DNA of 64,000 nt from Pseudeuparius sepicola (lineage: Eukaryota > Arthropoda > Insecta > Coleoptera > Anthribidae): positions 16,534,501 through 16,598,500 of the forward strand of contig OY987301.1 of the NCBI GenBank assembly GCA_963920635.1, given 5' to 3'. The position numbers and the translations under genes were made by a program. This document shows, in pieces, positions 26,174-37,828 of this stretch; the stretch's first letter is position 1; each line of letters opens with the position of its first letter. The notes beneath the pieces are model-generated. The model was not told the origin of the DNA and did no database searches. It saw nothing but the letters and a program-made list of their open reading frames with translations.

Positions 26174-26356
26174 CGTTGACTGACGTATTAATAATAAGAC
26201 TTCTCACGGCTATAGTTTCATGTCCTGGAAAGTAGATGGCGCCTATGGTCAACAATGTATTTTGCATTGTATTTTGTCTCGAGGAAGCGCATGGTGAGCC
26301 AGAGAACTGTCAAACATGACAGCCGTGAGCAGTCTTTATTAATACGTCAGTCAACG
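26174..26356. mobile_element. MITE, family A, copy 3 (inverted)
   Basis: Reverse-orientation copy of the 4652 and 13061 elements, starting CGTTGACTGACGTATTA and ending in its inverse. AAATAC is found at 26168-26173 and 26358-26363. Non-coding. Confidence 0.8.
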
Positions 26357-26654
26357 AAAATACTCTTTGGAGCCACAGCCACAGTTGTGTCAATTGTCAA
26401 AAACTTACGTTTGTTAAAATTTAAATTTTTCTGTGATGCTTTAGCAAGTTCATGGCCTTTAAAGATGCTAAAATAAAATTTAAAATAAAAATTGACAGAG
26501 CTGTCAAAATTTGACGGAAATGTTGTGGGATACACACAGAATTTTATGCCGAATCCGAATGTGTTCCATTTCAAAATCCAAAGTTGATGGTATTTCCGGT
26601 AAAACCGGAAGTAGAAAAAATGTTATTATATAAGTCAAAAAAACCCTTTTACTT

Positions 26655-27905
26655 CAGGGACTCTTTAAAATAAGGAGACCCAGCATTTCACATAGGAAAA
26701 GTGAAGCCTAATTTGTGACATAATTTTACTTTCGAAAAATCACGTATGCCTTGGGAATTTTGAAAAAACTAATTTTCCACATCAGTAAAGGGCCCTTTCA
26801 GTAGGTTTTACGACAAAATGTTATTAAGGAAACTTGTTCAGAATGAAGAACTGAGTAGGTTTGCGAAATTTCGAAAGTCTAGGCCTACTTTGATTTTTTG
26901 GTATTTTTTCCCACTTTTCTTCAGAAAAGTGTACTTTGGGTAGCGTAGCTTTCACAATAAAATGTTATTAAGAAAACTTGTTCACAATGAGAAACTGGAT
27001 AGGTGTGAAAGAATTTCAAAAGCCTAGGGATACTTTGATTTTTTTCTGCTAAAAAATTTAAAACGCATAAAAATCAAAGTAGACATAGGCTTTTGAAATT
27101 CTTTCACACCTATCCAGTTTTTCATTGTGAACAAGTTTTCTTAATAACACTTTAATGTGAAAGCTACCCAAAGTGTACTATTTTCTGAAGAAAAGTGGAA
27201 AAAAATACCAACAAATCAAAGTAGGCCTAGACTTTCGAAATTTCGCAAACCTACTCAGTTCTTCATTCTGAACAAGTTTCCTTAATAACATTTTGACGTA
27301 AAACCTACAGAAAGGGCACTTTACTGATGTGGAAAATTAGTTTTTTCAAAATTCCCAAGGCATACGTGATTTTTCGAAAGTAAAATTATGTCACAAATTA
27401 GTTTAAAACCAAGCAGGGCTGATCCCCGCAGAAGCTCAAATTTCAACTCGAATTTTTTTTGTCATTTACACCCTACGTGAACTCTATCCGTGGACACACT
27501 GGTATGTCAGTGTCCATCTGCCATCAGGTTTTATGTGATAGATAGTGCCATAGATTCTACAGGAGGCAAAAAATTTCCCATCACAATTCACAATTTTTAA
27601 GTTTTCTAACTTTCAGATACTCAGATGTGACAATTAAAGAATTTCAACTATACAATAAAATTGTTTCATTTGACAGTTGCCATATTCTGCAATTGTAGAC
27701 ACAACATTGTCAAGTCTAATTTTTAGAAATCATGGAAACCATTATTAATTTGTACTAACAATCAAAGTGCCTGTTATATATTCATAAAAGATTCTCCAAT
27801 AAAATGGCATACTTGGCATCACTGATACTATTATAGAATGAGGAAAGAATAGGCCTCACTTTGGAAAGTATAATGCTGGGTCCCCTTTATTTTAAAGAGT
27901 CCCTG
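26655..27905. mobile_element. Large foldback element, right arm interrupted
   Basis: The left arm runs from CAGGGACTCTTTAAAATAAG (26655) to about 27050. The right arm mirrors it from about 27060 and ends at 27905. In the right arm, 27402 to about 27849 has no counterpart on the left and looks like a ~450-bp insertion between ACAAATTAG and GGCCTCAC. Within each arm, GTTATTAAG(G/A)AAACTTGTTCA occurs twice, so the arm is itself built of two related units. No coding sequence. Confidence 0.75.
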
Positions 27906-28237
27906 TTTTACATGAATTACATGAACCTTAAATTTCAGATTTTTATTTTAAAAAATAAAAGAAAAATGGGGGGCGAGCCACATGCTGTGGCCACCCGCTA
28001 TTATATATAGTGGTATCGCTGGAATCCTAGATTTTAGACGTCCTATATAGTTACGCTAAACCCCTATTGTTTTATAATAAAACTGATCGGTAACCCGATA
28101 ACTTTTTCACAGTACCAAATTTAATATAGCACTAGAAGATAATTAACACAAAAAATATATTCAAAACTGAAGGCTCACCATATAAAATGACAGCTATCAA
28201 ATATACTTCAACTTTTTAAGCATGGTAATTAATAATG

Positions 28238-28309
28238 GTCATTCTGGTTTAGTGGCATGAATCTCGCTTTGGGTGCGAGAGGTCCCGGGTTCAAATCCCG
28301 GTTGTGGCT
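28238..28309 (+). tRNA. tRNA-Pro(UGG)-like gene
   Basis: A 72-nt cloverleaf. The anticodon stem CTCGC/GCGAG carries loop TTTGGGT (anticodon TGG, proline), and the T arm CCCGG-GTTCAAAT-CCCGG is perfect. The D arm is normal (TGGTTTAGTGG). The acceptor stem is poor: GTCATTC against TTGTGGC leaves the inner two pairs mismatched and two G-T pairs. It may be a degenerate copy rather than a working gene. A and B box sequences are intact, so transcription by Pol III is possible. Confidence 0.7.
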
Positions 28310-28847
28310 ACTTTATATTTTTTAAATCGTATTTTAGAAAAGGGGAAATATTTATAATTTTTTTAGTTAATTTATTTAATAAGTTTGGTTGTCAAATTGG
28401 GCCTAACCACCGAATAATTAAATTATTTGCAGCTGTTAAATTTTCTTCCCAGATATAAAAATTCATGGTATGCCTAATAATTAAATAATACACCTTTCGT
28501 TAATAATACCAATGCTAAGAAAATATCACTCGCAGTCGTGGTATTTTCAGCTTTGGGATTATAATTCTTAAAATTATCGAAAGGTATTATCGATAACAGG
28601 CGCATCACTAGTTATCCTATTACCCCTGATAATAATAAGGTATACTTTGTAGGTACCCACGTCCGGGAATGCGTGCAGCACCCGCGTTGTCTGAAAGAAG
28701 TCTAGGGTCTAAAAAATAAGTATAGGTGGTACTAACCTATATATTTTGTGGGTGGTACTACGGAGTGCTCCTTATAGCGCTCCATAGGTGGTACTCAAAA
28801 AAGTGAAAAAAGCACCCTATAGTTTCCTTACGTATATTATAATGTGG

Positions 28848-28890
28848 TATACCCTCAGAGAAATAACCAAGTTATTTCTCTGAGGGTATA
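28848..28890. repeat. Perfect 20-bp-arm hairpin
   Basis: TATACCCTCAGAGAAATAAC, a CAA loop, then its exact inverse. It stands just before an ATG (28895) that opens a signal-peptide-like frame. Function unknown; it could be a tiny foldback element. Confidence 0.7.
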
Positions 28891-28894
28891 CCCT

Positions 28895-29036
28895 ATGAAT
28901 AAGGGGTTTTTTTACTCATTGAGTATACCTAATGCGCTTCTTTGCCTGATTGTTTTTCTAACAACTCTCTCACAAACAAAAATATTGGTACCAATTGCGA
29001 AATATTTGAGCCCATTTCAAGCTTATAATAAATCGT
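28895..29036 (+). other. Candidate signal-peptide exon upstream of the nuclease
   Basis: The frame from the ATG at 28895 encodes MNKGFFYSLSIPNALLCLIV and more hydrophobic residues, resembling a signal peptide, and closes with TAG at 29034-29036. It is in the right place to be the missing first exon of the nuclease, but no donor in it gives the phase needed by the acceptor at 29217. A join using donor 29034 and acceptor 29224 keeps frame but loses the conserved-looking cysteine. I leave it as a candidate only. Confidence 0.3.
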
Positions 29037-29217
29037 AGGAAGCTACTTTCTGACATGATTTGACTTATAATTTACAATTCAAAATTTTCAAGTACACAAA
29101 TATACAATTATTTATTTTGATTCAACTCTTTTTAAATAGTATAAATATAAAATCGCTGGACGCACGTAAGTAGTAACTATAAATCGTAATAACTTCCAAA
29201 GAGAAATGCATTTTTAG

Positions 29218-30347
29218 AATGTAGAATCGACATTTTCGAAGCATACCCGCCCCCTCTAGTATCCAAAAGCAACGAAGTCATTTACCCAAGACCTGGTCAA
29301 CAACATATCGAAATTAACCCAAACGAGACGGTAAATTTAAGCTGCCCCGGAGGATTTATATTATTCAACAGTATTTACAATAACTGCACTAATTTAGAAA
29401 CGAGATGTGTGTCGGATAACACGTTTGAAATTTTCAACCAACGGCAAACTTTATCGTCTCTAAGATGCTCGACAGATCCCCAAAATATTGCTAGATCTAC
29501 CGGCCGATCGTGCGTAAAAGGAAACGAAGAAATAGAAATAGGTTACGACATTGGAAATGGCATATTTTTGAGGCAAATTCAGATTTGCTTTGATGAAAAT
29601 AATCATTTACCGGTTTATTCTCATTATAATTTAACCGCCTCCATTGGACATCACGTCTGCAAAATAGAAAGGCCATTCTTCGTAGAAGACGGATTTTACA
29701 ATGAGATTCCAACTCGCGTCGATTCTCTGTACAACAGGAACAATCAGAGAGCAAACATAAACGATTTGTTGGGCTTAAATTCGAATTCGGACAAATACAT
29801 AAATAGATTTGGTGAACTGTTTTTGTCAAGAGGACATTTAACAGCAAAAGGAGACTTTGTATACGGTTGTCAGCAAATGGCCACTTTTCATTATGTTAAC
29901 TCTGCACCACAGTGGGCAAGTTTCAATGGTGGAAACTGGAATGATGCTGAGATTAGCGTTAGAAACTATGCTGAATCCAGGGAGGCAAACTTGCAGGTCT
30001 TCACTGGCGTTCACGGAATATCAACCTTACCACACGGAGCGAATGGCAATCCAGTAGAGTTGTACTTGGATGGTTATGCAAGGAAAATGCCTGTGCCAGA
30101 TCTTTTTTGGAAGGTTGTTTATAATCCAGAAAATAAGAAAGGAGTTGCTTTATTGGGAGTAAATAACCCATACGAGACAAACGTTTCTAGAAGTATTATT
30201 TGTAGAGATATATCGGATAACCTAAATTGGATTACTTGGCAGAAGGGAAACATTGAGCGTGGATACTCGTATGCATGTCAAGTCGATGACTTAAAAAATG
30301 TTGTGGATGGAGTACCAGATATTCAAGTAGATGGTATTTTGGACTAA
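29218..30347 (+). CDS. Secreted DNA/RNA non-specific endonuclease, insect dsRNase type (5' exon not assigned)
   Basis: One long exon behind a TTTTTAG acceptor encodes about 375 residues of an endonuclease_NS protein. The catalytic core is visible: LFLSRGHLTAKGDF carries the active-site histidine of the RGH motif, followed by QWASFNGGNWN with the metal-binding asparagine region. CPGG and paired cysteines in the first 100 residues match the N-terminal extension of insect dsRNases. Known: these enzymes digest dsRNA and DNA in gut fluid or haemolymph and limit RNA interference in several insects. The first exon with signal peptide is not secured. An AATAAA at 30377-30382 follows the stop. The frame is intact and there is no second intron. 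Confidence 0.88.
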
Positions 30348-30810
30348 CAAATATTCAAAGTTTTTATGTCTGTAAAATAAATGTACATTACGATTTCAAG
30401 TTTGTGTTCTAGTCGTACCAGAGTCTACACTCACGCTTTAGTCTACACCAAAATAGACTTAGATACGTAGTGGGTATATCGGTACATAGGAGTTTTCATC
30501 AATTACTAAGTTTCCAAAACGTTTTCGACTGAATACAGTCCACGAAGGAATTATAGGCGTCCCATTTTAAATGGAAGCAGTTAAATTTCTTAAACAATAG
30601 GCGCTCCACAATCTTTCAAATAAAAGTTGTAGTATCTATTATAGTTCCTTTCAAGCGCAATCATAGATCAGGTTTTTTTAAATGGCTTAATATATTTTTT
30701 ATTTTAAAATTTTATTCAGATTCGGGTAATTTTCTGTATTCAGTATAACTTTATTTGTGAGTTTTGAAGACTTGTCGATTTTTGCTTCAGAGGTTGCAAT
30801 TTTCCATTTA

Positions 30811-32457
30811 GTAGAGTAAGATCAGGGAATATGGAATACCGTTTTTATTTCTTTAGGAAAGACATATTTATTAACAAAATAATTTGTTCATTTTTGAGTA
30901 GGTATATTACGCTCATGCCTATTGCTCATATATTGCAATAAGTAGTTTTGATCAGTATATAATGTCGTAAAATAGGTAAAATTGGTAACTTAAGAAAATG
31001 ACACATTTTTCAAGTAAATCAAAAGCGGGGGGTAATATGGAATAGTGGTGTCGGATCTAAAAAAATCAGAAATATTCCCAAAACTACTGCACATTTATTT
31101 TATTTTCTAAAAATATATTAGATAATCTATTGAAAAATCACAAAATATATTATTTTTTAGTAATAGACCGGGAGATAGTGACAGATTTTTGGACGTGATT
31201 TTACTCAGTATGCCTTGCAAAGGGCATTATGTGGCACATATTCTCACAATAATAAAGTATGAACCAGAGAGTCATCCTGGGTTCTTCATGTGAAAAACTG
31301 AGTTTTCAATTATTCGAAAAATATGCGTTTTGATATGATTTTATACAGGTTGCCATGTTTTTTATAATGAAGTTCAAATAGAAAATTCCTCGGAAAACCA
31401 TAGGCATACCGTTAGGGTGGGTCCAAAGGGCTATTATTGCCACGTGATCTCGTATTTTAATAATTATTTTTTCCACGTTTCTGAACAGGCTGCCAATGAG
31501 AAGTATGCAAGTTCTTATTATGAAAATGCTGATAAAAGGATGGCATATCTTTCGCGCATGTCCAAGTACTGTTTAAATTGAATGTTATTTAATCATTTAA
31601 ACGAGTTATTCGATGTAAAGTGTACTTGGACATGCGCGAAAGATATGCCATCCTTTTATCAGCATTTTCATAATAAGAACTTGCATACTTCTCATTGGCA
31701 GCCTGTTCAGAAACGTGGAAAAAATAATTATTAAAATACGAGATCACGTGGCAATAATAGCCCTTTGGACCCACCCTAACGGTATGCCTATGGTTTTCCG
31801 AGGAATTTTCTATTTGAACTTCATTATAAAAAACATGGCAGCCTGTATAAAATCATATCAAAACGCATATTTTTCGAATAATTGAAAACTCAGTTTTTCA
31901 CATGAAGAACCCAGGATGACTCTCTGGTTCATACTTTATTATTGTGAGAATATGTGCCACATAATGCCCTTTGCAAGGCATACTGAGTAAAATCACGTCC
32001 AAAAATCTGTCACTATCTCCCGGTCCATAACTCTATTAAAGTCGGGTTAAATGAAGTATAGGCTTGGCGATATTCCATGGAATATTACCCTCCCGATGCA
32101 CCTTAGGAAAAACCAGTTGTCAACAATATTAAGGGAAAGCATATTGTTGCTGCTTTAACATTAGTTACATCAACTCATGTCACTTGCCACTTACCTTGTT
32201 GTTAAAAGTTATTATTTTGGTGAAAATACCAGTGTTTCACATTCAGCTCCGACACTGTTCTAAAACTTTGATAACTTCAAAAACCAAATAACTGATGCCG
32301 CGCAGTATAGAAGCGCGCAGGGCCAAACACGACAACAGTGTAGGTACTACTAAGAAATGTAAATTTGGATTCCCATCATTAGATGGCGCCATGGTTTCTA
32401 AAATTTGGGTGTATTCCATATTATCCGACTATTCCATATTCCCCGATTTTACTCTAC
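30811..32457. mobile_element. Long foldback element with nested palindrome
   Basis: The outer ends GTAGAGTAAGATCAGGGAAT (30811) and its imperfect inverse (ending ACTCTAC at 32457) enclose 1.65 kb. Inside, 31166-31570 and 31621-32025 are near-perfect inverted copies (I saw single-base differences, for example AGGTTGCC against AGGCTGCC) around a 50-bp spacer. No coding frame is convincing. Transcription across it would give a long hairpin RNA. Confidence 0.8.
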
Positions 32458-32732
32458 ACATAATATGAGTGTATCTATTCGTATTTTTTAACTTTACTGA
32501 AACAATTATTTTACAATAATAATTATTGTGAATTAATGAGGTAGCAGTCGCTTCCCAAATTTTTTGATTTGTTTATTCTTGTACAACAATTTTCAAATAA
32601 CATTTAGGATACGTTAGTACATATCATCAGTGACTTTCTTTCTATAGTCACTGATATTATGCACTAAGTATGTCCACGGTTAGAGTGAATACGATTGAAA
32701 ACTTTTTATTTTACATTTTACGGAAAGAAGCT

Positions 32733-32891
32733 CACCTGATAAAAAGTTTTGCTTGTAATTTAAAATGGGGTTGCCATTAAGAAATTTAACATTTATGACA
32801 CTTCTTTCACGTTTTTTATTTTTCTGGACACCCCGTACAGTTTCTCCATGGCAACTTTATTTTAAATACAAGTAAAACTTTTTATCAGGTG
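32733..32891. mobile_element. MITE with ~45-bp terminal inverted repeats
   Basis: CACCTGATAAAAAGTTTTGC at 32733 is mirrored at 32848-32891, and GGTTGCCAT / ATGGCAAC extend the pairing inward. Non-coding. It lies just 3' of the Tyr/Gln repeat gene, which runs toward it. Confidence 0.65.
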
Positions 32892-33032
32892 TGCTTGTTC
32901 GAATGTTTTTACTTTGCAGCTTTTATGTTGTAAGCGGGAATCATTTTATATGGTCAGAAAAAAACCTTGTTTGAAAAAATACAAATGCGTATAATTCAAA
33001 ATACTTCACAATCAATGCAGTCTCTCTTGTTT

Positions 33033-34442
33033 TTAATATACGAGTGGTACATTTTGGTAACCTTGTTCAAGGGGTTGGTACATGCCATATTGCTGCTTGT
33101 ACGATTCTGGGTAGCCTGCAATATAAATTAATTATTACACAAGATAATTTTTTGCCACTATAACTTTTGCTTACCTTGGTATTGGCCGACAAATTCCTTT
33201 GGACTCACTTGTTGACCGTACATTTTCTGGGCAATCAAAGGATAATAGTTTTCCAAATAGCTCTTTGGAATAACCAGTCCTTCCAATTTGTGGCTAACCG
33301 TAGGTTGTTGTTGTACTAAGTTAGGCCTAAAATTTTAAAATACCTACATTGAAACGATTTATTTATACGGAAATCTAAAGAACTTTTTACCTTGTAGCCA
33401 CGAGCCCATAGACTGAACCAGGACCGTTTTGAGCGAAGGGGAGAACTTGAGGTCCCTCAAGAGCTACACGTCCAACTTGCTTCTGCTCCTGGGGGTCGAC
33501 GCTACCTTGTTTGTAGACTGGCTCTAATTGTCCTTGGTAGATTGGGAACTCGGTTTTCTGTCCCTGGTAGAATGGTAATTCGGTTTTCTGTCCTTGGTAG
33601 AATGGGAATTCGGTGTTCTGACCTTGGTAGAAAGGTAATCCTGTTTGCTGTCCTTGGTAAACTGGAGTCTGATACTGCTGCTCTGGGTAAACAGGAAGTT
33701 GGTACTTTTGTCCTTGGTAAAGTGGAAATTGGTACTTTTCTCCCTGGTTAATGGGAAGTTGGTACTGCTGTCCCTGGTAAATGGGAAGTTGGTACTGATG
33801 TCCCTGGTAAACCGGGAATTGGTACTGTTGCCCTAAGACGCGGTTCCATAAAGGATATTGCTGACCTTGGTATGGTACGTAGGGGTATACATTGCTTTGT
33901 TGCAGTTCCTGTTGCTTGGCATTTTCCAAAAGAATTTGTCTGATGATTTCTTCTTGAACTTGAAAATCTGACCTGCCAACAACGGTGTCATCCTTGTCGA
34001 CGTTCGCGAAGATCTCGTAGACTTCGTCGGTCAACTGACCCTTTACAACGTACTTGTTCAGTTTGGTCAAGAGTTTTTCGTAAAGGGTAGCGTCCAAAGG
34101 TCCTTGGAAGTCCTTGAGGATTTCAGAAAGGATGTCAAATTGAGAAAGCTTACCGGTGGCTTTTGGAGATCTTTTCTCGATGCCGACAGTGCTTGGAGCG
34201 TAAGATGGATCGTCGTTCAGTTGGAACTTCTTGACTGGCACGTTTTGCTTTAAAACTTCCACATCGATTTTCTTCTCGCCAAGTGCAAAATCCTTTCGGA
34301 TCGTGATTTGCTTGAGTCCATTGCCGACGGAAATGACTATGGAATCGGGGGCGAGCGAGATGGTTTTGGCATTGGGTACGCCGAAAGTAGCAGGTCCGGC
34401 GTAGCAGATTGCAGCGAGCGCTAACAAAAGTACGGGCTTCAT
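33033..34442 (-). CDS. Secreted Tyr/Gln/Pro-rich repeat protein, family not recognised
   Basis: Three exons (34442-33391, 33326-33175, 33115-33033) encode 428 residues. It begins with a signal peptide MKPVLLLALAAICYAG. Residues about 17-185 form a mixed, possibly helical region with a dibasic KR near residue 90. Then come about a dozen imperfect repeats of roughly 10 residues built on YQGQQYQLP, some with KTE in place of QYQ. The C-terminal 80 residues contain more Tyr and Gln. There is no cysteine after the signal peptide. Tyr-Gln-Pro repeats are seen in structural, adhesive and eggshell proteins, so an extracellular material role is possible, but that is inference. It is the nearest neighbour of four glutamine-rich secreted genes and shares their promoter layout. 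Confidence 0.9.
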
Positions 34443-34483
34443 CTTGACTTATTAGTGCTGGCTAGAGCGGGATGGAGCTAGTT

Positions 34484-34499
34484 TTATATAGTTATTATC
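34484..34499 (-). promoter_or_regulatory. TATA box with adjacent GATA site, Tyr/Gln repeat gene
   Basis: On the minus strand GATAA (34499-34495) is followed after 4 nt by TATATAA (34490-34484), about 42 nt before the start codon. The same pairing is found before the four glutamine-rich genes. Confidence 0.6.
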
Positions 34500-35180
34500 G
34501 ATGAATGGAAGGTTGTGGAAGAAAGTACAAAAAATATGTTTACCGCTACGTTCATAATAATATGGTATGAGATAAGGAAGGGTCAATAGTTCGTGAGCTA
34601 ATATATTTATGTTGTTTTTTTCGGGTTGCTCTGTCTAAACATATTTTCACCCGTCTTTTTTATCTCAGCCCAAATAAGACAAGATGTTTTGTCGCTAAGG
34701 GAACCGAATTTGAAGTAATAAGATAAAACATGACTTAACTATAATTATTTTAATTCTTGGACTGTAAATTTCCAGAACTATTAGCGAAAAAAGTAACGAC
34801 ATTTTCAGGAGCATTCAAAATCCAACTGTACTGAGTTTTATTGTTCTAGTGTAGAGGTACAGGGTGCACTAGAAAATTATGTTTATTTTTAAAAATTACG
34901 AATAAAATAATAAATAAAAACTTTTTTAAAAAGGTATTATTATAAATAATGTCCGGATTTAAAGGCAGAAAAAAATGTCAAACAGGTGCCTATATATAGG
35001 CAGCTATTTTGGATAAAAAAGGCAATAAAAATTTGAAAAAACCAAAAATACGGACAAAAGGGCAGTTTTGGCAATTTTTATACACTTAACAATTGTAATT
35101 ATTACAAACAAATTATTTATTGTAAGCTATCTCTAAACGTTCTTCTATATTACAAATTTTCAAAGTTTGTCTGCATACAA

Positions 35181-35825
35181 AATAGTTATTTATGTACCAA
35201 TAAGGCACTGAAGTTCAATTTTTTATGACTCATGTGGAATTTAGTTGCCGAGGCCTCTGGAAGAGGCAAACAAACCACATGACTCATAAAAAGAATTTCA
35301 GTGCCAAGGTACATATTATACTTTTTTTGAAATCGGATAAAAAAAATGTTTTATTAGGCAAGAAAATAATCATACGGGATCACCCGTCCATGAATCAACT
35401 GCGCGCGGCGTTGCTTGACTTTGACGATCGCTCTACCTATACCTAGGTCAAGTATGACAAGACACGGAGCCTTCGAACAGAAAAACCAAACTGCTGCTTG
35501 TTGTGCAGCCTTCATAACAAATCTATTGATATTCAAACCTACCAAAAAAATATTTATACTGAAAGATTGCGGTGCTATAGGTAATAATTTCGCAATGTGT
35601 ACGAACATTTAAATGGGCCTTTATTGGCCGGGTTTTGAATATTTGGTCACTTTTGACGGGCAATGGCTCCGCGCCTGACGTTTGTTGTTTAATACTCGCC
35701 AAGGCCTACTTCTTGAAAAAATCGTACAATAATGGACTAGGTACTTCAGTGCAGATTTATGAGCTTTTAATGATGATTTTGGGACACTTTTGACTGTCGA
35801 TTTCAAGAAAACATTGTTTTTTATG
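35181..35825 (-). repeat. Family B repeat, copy 2 (inverted)
   Basis: Reverse-orientation copy of 7217-7830. The hairpin end (CATGTGG... / ...CCACATGA) is at 35225-35290, and the CCGATTTCAAG-type end is near 35811. Short open frames inside are antisense shadows of the repeat and not genes. Confidence 0.75.
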
Positions 35826-36139
35826 CAGAAAAACTGGGCTCTACATCCACGGGAGCACAGAAAGCCCGCTTGCTGGTTTTCTGTGACGTAATTAATTGGG
35901 GCGTACCTACTTTAGGGAAGATATTACCTGGGAATCTATTGATCCTAATTCATCTTAAAACATGCCGTTTAGGCTATTTAAGATATTGCCCAAAATTTTA
36001 AAACCCTCATTTTTTCCAGGACATTATTTAATTTTTTTGAAATAGTTTGCCCAATTGTTTCTTTAGGTTTTTAATATTCACCTTCAATTCTAGTATTAAA
36101 TCTACATAATATGTCCGTTGTTTCATTTACAACTATACG

Positions 36140-37320
36140 GGTGTCCAGAAATTAGCGTGCAATAATTTTACAGCACGTTCTGCGACCCAAAAAAATGAAA
36201 AAAGTTTTAATAAACATGGCCTCAAAAATGGCCCCTAATATAGCTATAGCAGCCGAAATGGACACTTTGGCAAACGGTTTTTTCTAATATTTCCAGAAGA
36301 ACAAAGATAAAATTCTGAAATTTGGTATGTGATCTAACTACATGTGAGATTTGACATTTAACGAGTTAGAGATAGTTTGACATTATTAATCATAGGCTAC
36401 CCAAATGGGGGGTTAAGGGGTTAAAAATAGCCCAAATTTTTTTCTGTGTTTTTTCTATATTTCTTGCGAAATTATGAAATTGGAAGGTATTGTGCGAAAA
36501 TAAGGTGCTCTTGTTGAACTTCGCTAGCGTGCACCTTTTTCGAGTAAAATCGTTTTGGAATTTTTTTGCAATGTGCCATGAAAATGTGTATTAGAAAAAA
36601 TGAAAAAATTCCTATAACATGGCCTCAAAAATGGCCCCTAAGGGCCTCCTAAATGAACACATTGGCAAACGTCTTTTTCTAAATATCCCCAGAACGAGCA
36701 AAGTTAAAATTGTGAAATTTGGTATGTGACATACTTAGGAAAAGACATGAAAAAGCGAACAACAATTTTTTTGGGTATTTTTAACTCTTCGACCCCCCAT
36801 TTGGGACGCGTATGATGAAGAATGTCAAACTATCTCTACCTCGGTAAATGTAAAAATCCCACAGTTATATCACATACCAAATTTCAGAACTTTATCAATG
36901 CGCGTTCTGGAAATATTTAGAAAAAATTGTTTGTCCAAGTGTCCATTTCGGGGGCTATAATATCTATATAGTCCCCTTAGGGGGCCTTTTAGAGGTCATG
37001 TTTATAGGAATTTTTTCACTTTTTTTAATCGAAGAATGCGCTGGTATTTATGGGAGGCTAATTTCTAATACGCATTTTCATGGCCCTCTGCAAAAAAAAA
37101 AAAAATTCAAAACGATTTTACTTGAAAACGGTGCTCGCTATCGAAGTTCAACAAGAGCACCATATTTTCGTATAATACCCTGAAATTTCATAATTTCGCA
37201 AGAAATCTGATGGGAAAGAACAACACACACAAAATGTTGGATGTTTTTAACCCCTTTACCCTCCCCCATTTAGGACGCCTATGATTAAGAATGTCAAACT
37301 ATATCTCTACCTCGGTAAAT
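36140..37320. repeat. Complex repeat cluster (direct and inverted copies)
   Basis: Segments such as ATGGCCTCAAAAATGGCCCC (about 36218 and 36620), AAATTTGGTATGTGA and inverse forms ATCACATACCAAATTTCAG and GAATGTCAAACTATCTCTAC recur several times in both directions. It looks like two or three foldback units inserted in or next to each other. No coding frame seen. Confidence 0.6.
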
Positions 37321-37630
37321 GTCTGATTTTCCTTTCCTTTCTGTAGGCCCGATATGAAAAAATCTTGTTTCCTGGTTTCTCGGGAGAGACATAATACTTA
37401 TGTCAATTTCTTCGTTACATTTTGGTGCTTGTAAAAACTGACAGTTTTCTGAAAATTGTTCGGATATTTCTGTGGGCGTTCCTTCGAAAGTATAATGTTT
37501 CCATCTCACTGATACTTCCTCGTGTAAGCTTGGTTCGAACTTTTTACCCGTGGTTGGATTTTCGCTTACCTAGTATTTGTATAGTTGCATTGGGCCCCGT
37601 TACTGCGGATTTGTTGTGTTGAGCCCATTT
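37294..37630 (-). other. Unrecognised open frame, possible exon
   Basis: On the minus strand a frame of about 70-100 codons contains VRWKHYTFEGTPTEISEQFS and CNEEIDISIMSLPRNQE. Codon use looks protein-like, but I recognise no domain. It may be a decayed exon of a transposon or of a lineage-specific gene together with 37829-38017. Confidence 0.3.
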
Positions 37631-37708
37631 TCATCAATTTTTTCAACTTAAGACAGTCGTCAATTACGCTAATCTAGATCCGGAACAAAACAGTAATAAG
37701 ACAATCGT

Positions 37709-37742
37709 CACAGAATAAATAGCTTCCGCTATTTATTCTGTG
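37709..37742. mobile_element. 34-bp minimal MITE, CACAG family
   Basis: CACAGAATAAATAGC, a TTCC centre and the exact inverse. CAATCGT is duplicated on both sides (37702-37708 and 37743-37749), a 7-bp target duplication. The same termini bound the 261-bp element at 47417-47677. Confidence 0.8.
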
Positions 37743-37828
37743 CAATCGTCTATTACTGTTATAAGAAGTTTGCTTTTTCCCCCTAATTTGCGAGACAACC
37801 GTCAATCACCTTATTATGTTGTTTACCT

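Noticed and set aside
28273..28458. Open frame beginning MREVPGSNPGCG
   Set aside because: It starts inside the tRNA-like gene; this peptide is the usual translation of a T arm.
33542..33836. Plus-strand frames with LGKMG and SLVNGKLVL repeats
   Set aside because: Antisense shadows of the YQGQQYQLP repeats.
33960..34200. Hemocyanin/hexamerin N-domain in the Tyr/Gln repeat protein
   Set aside because: Only a faint resemblance in the KGQLTDEVYEIF region; no copper-site or hexamerin motifs follow.
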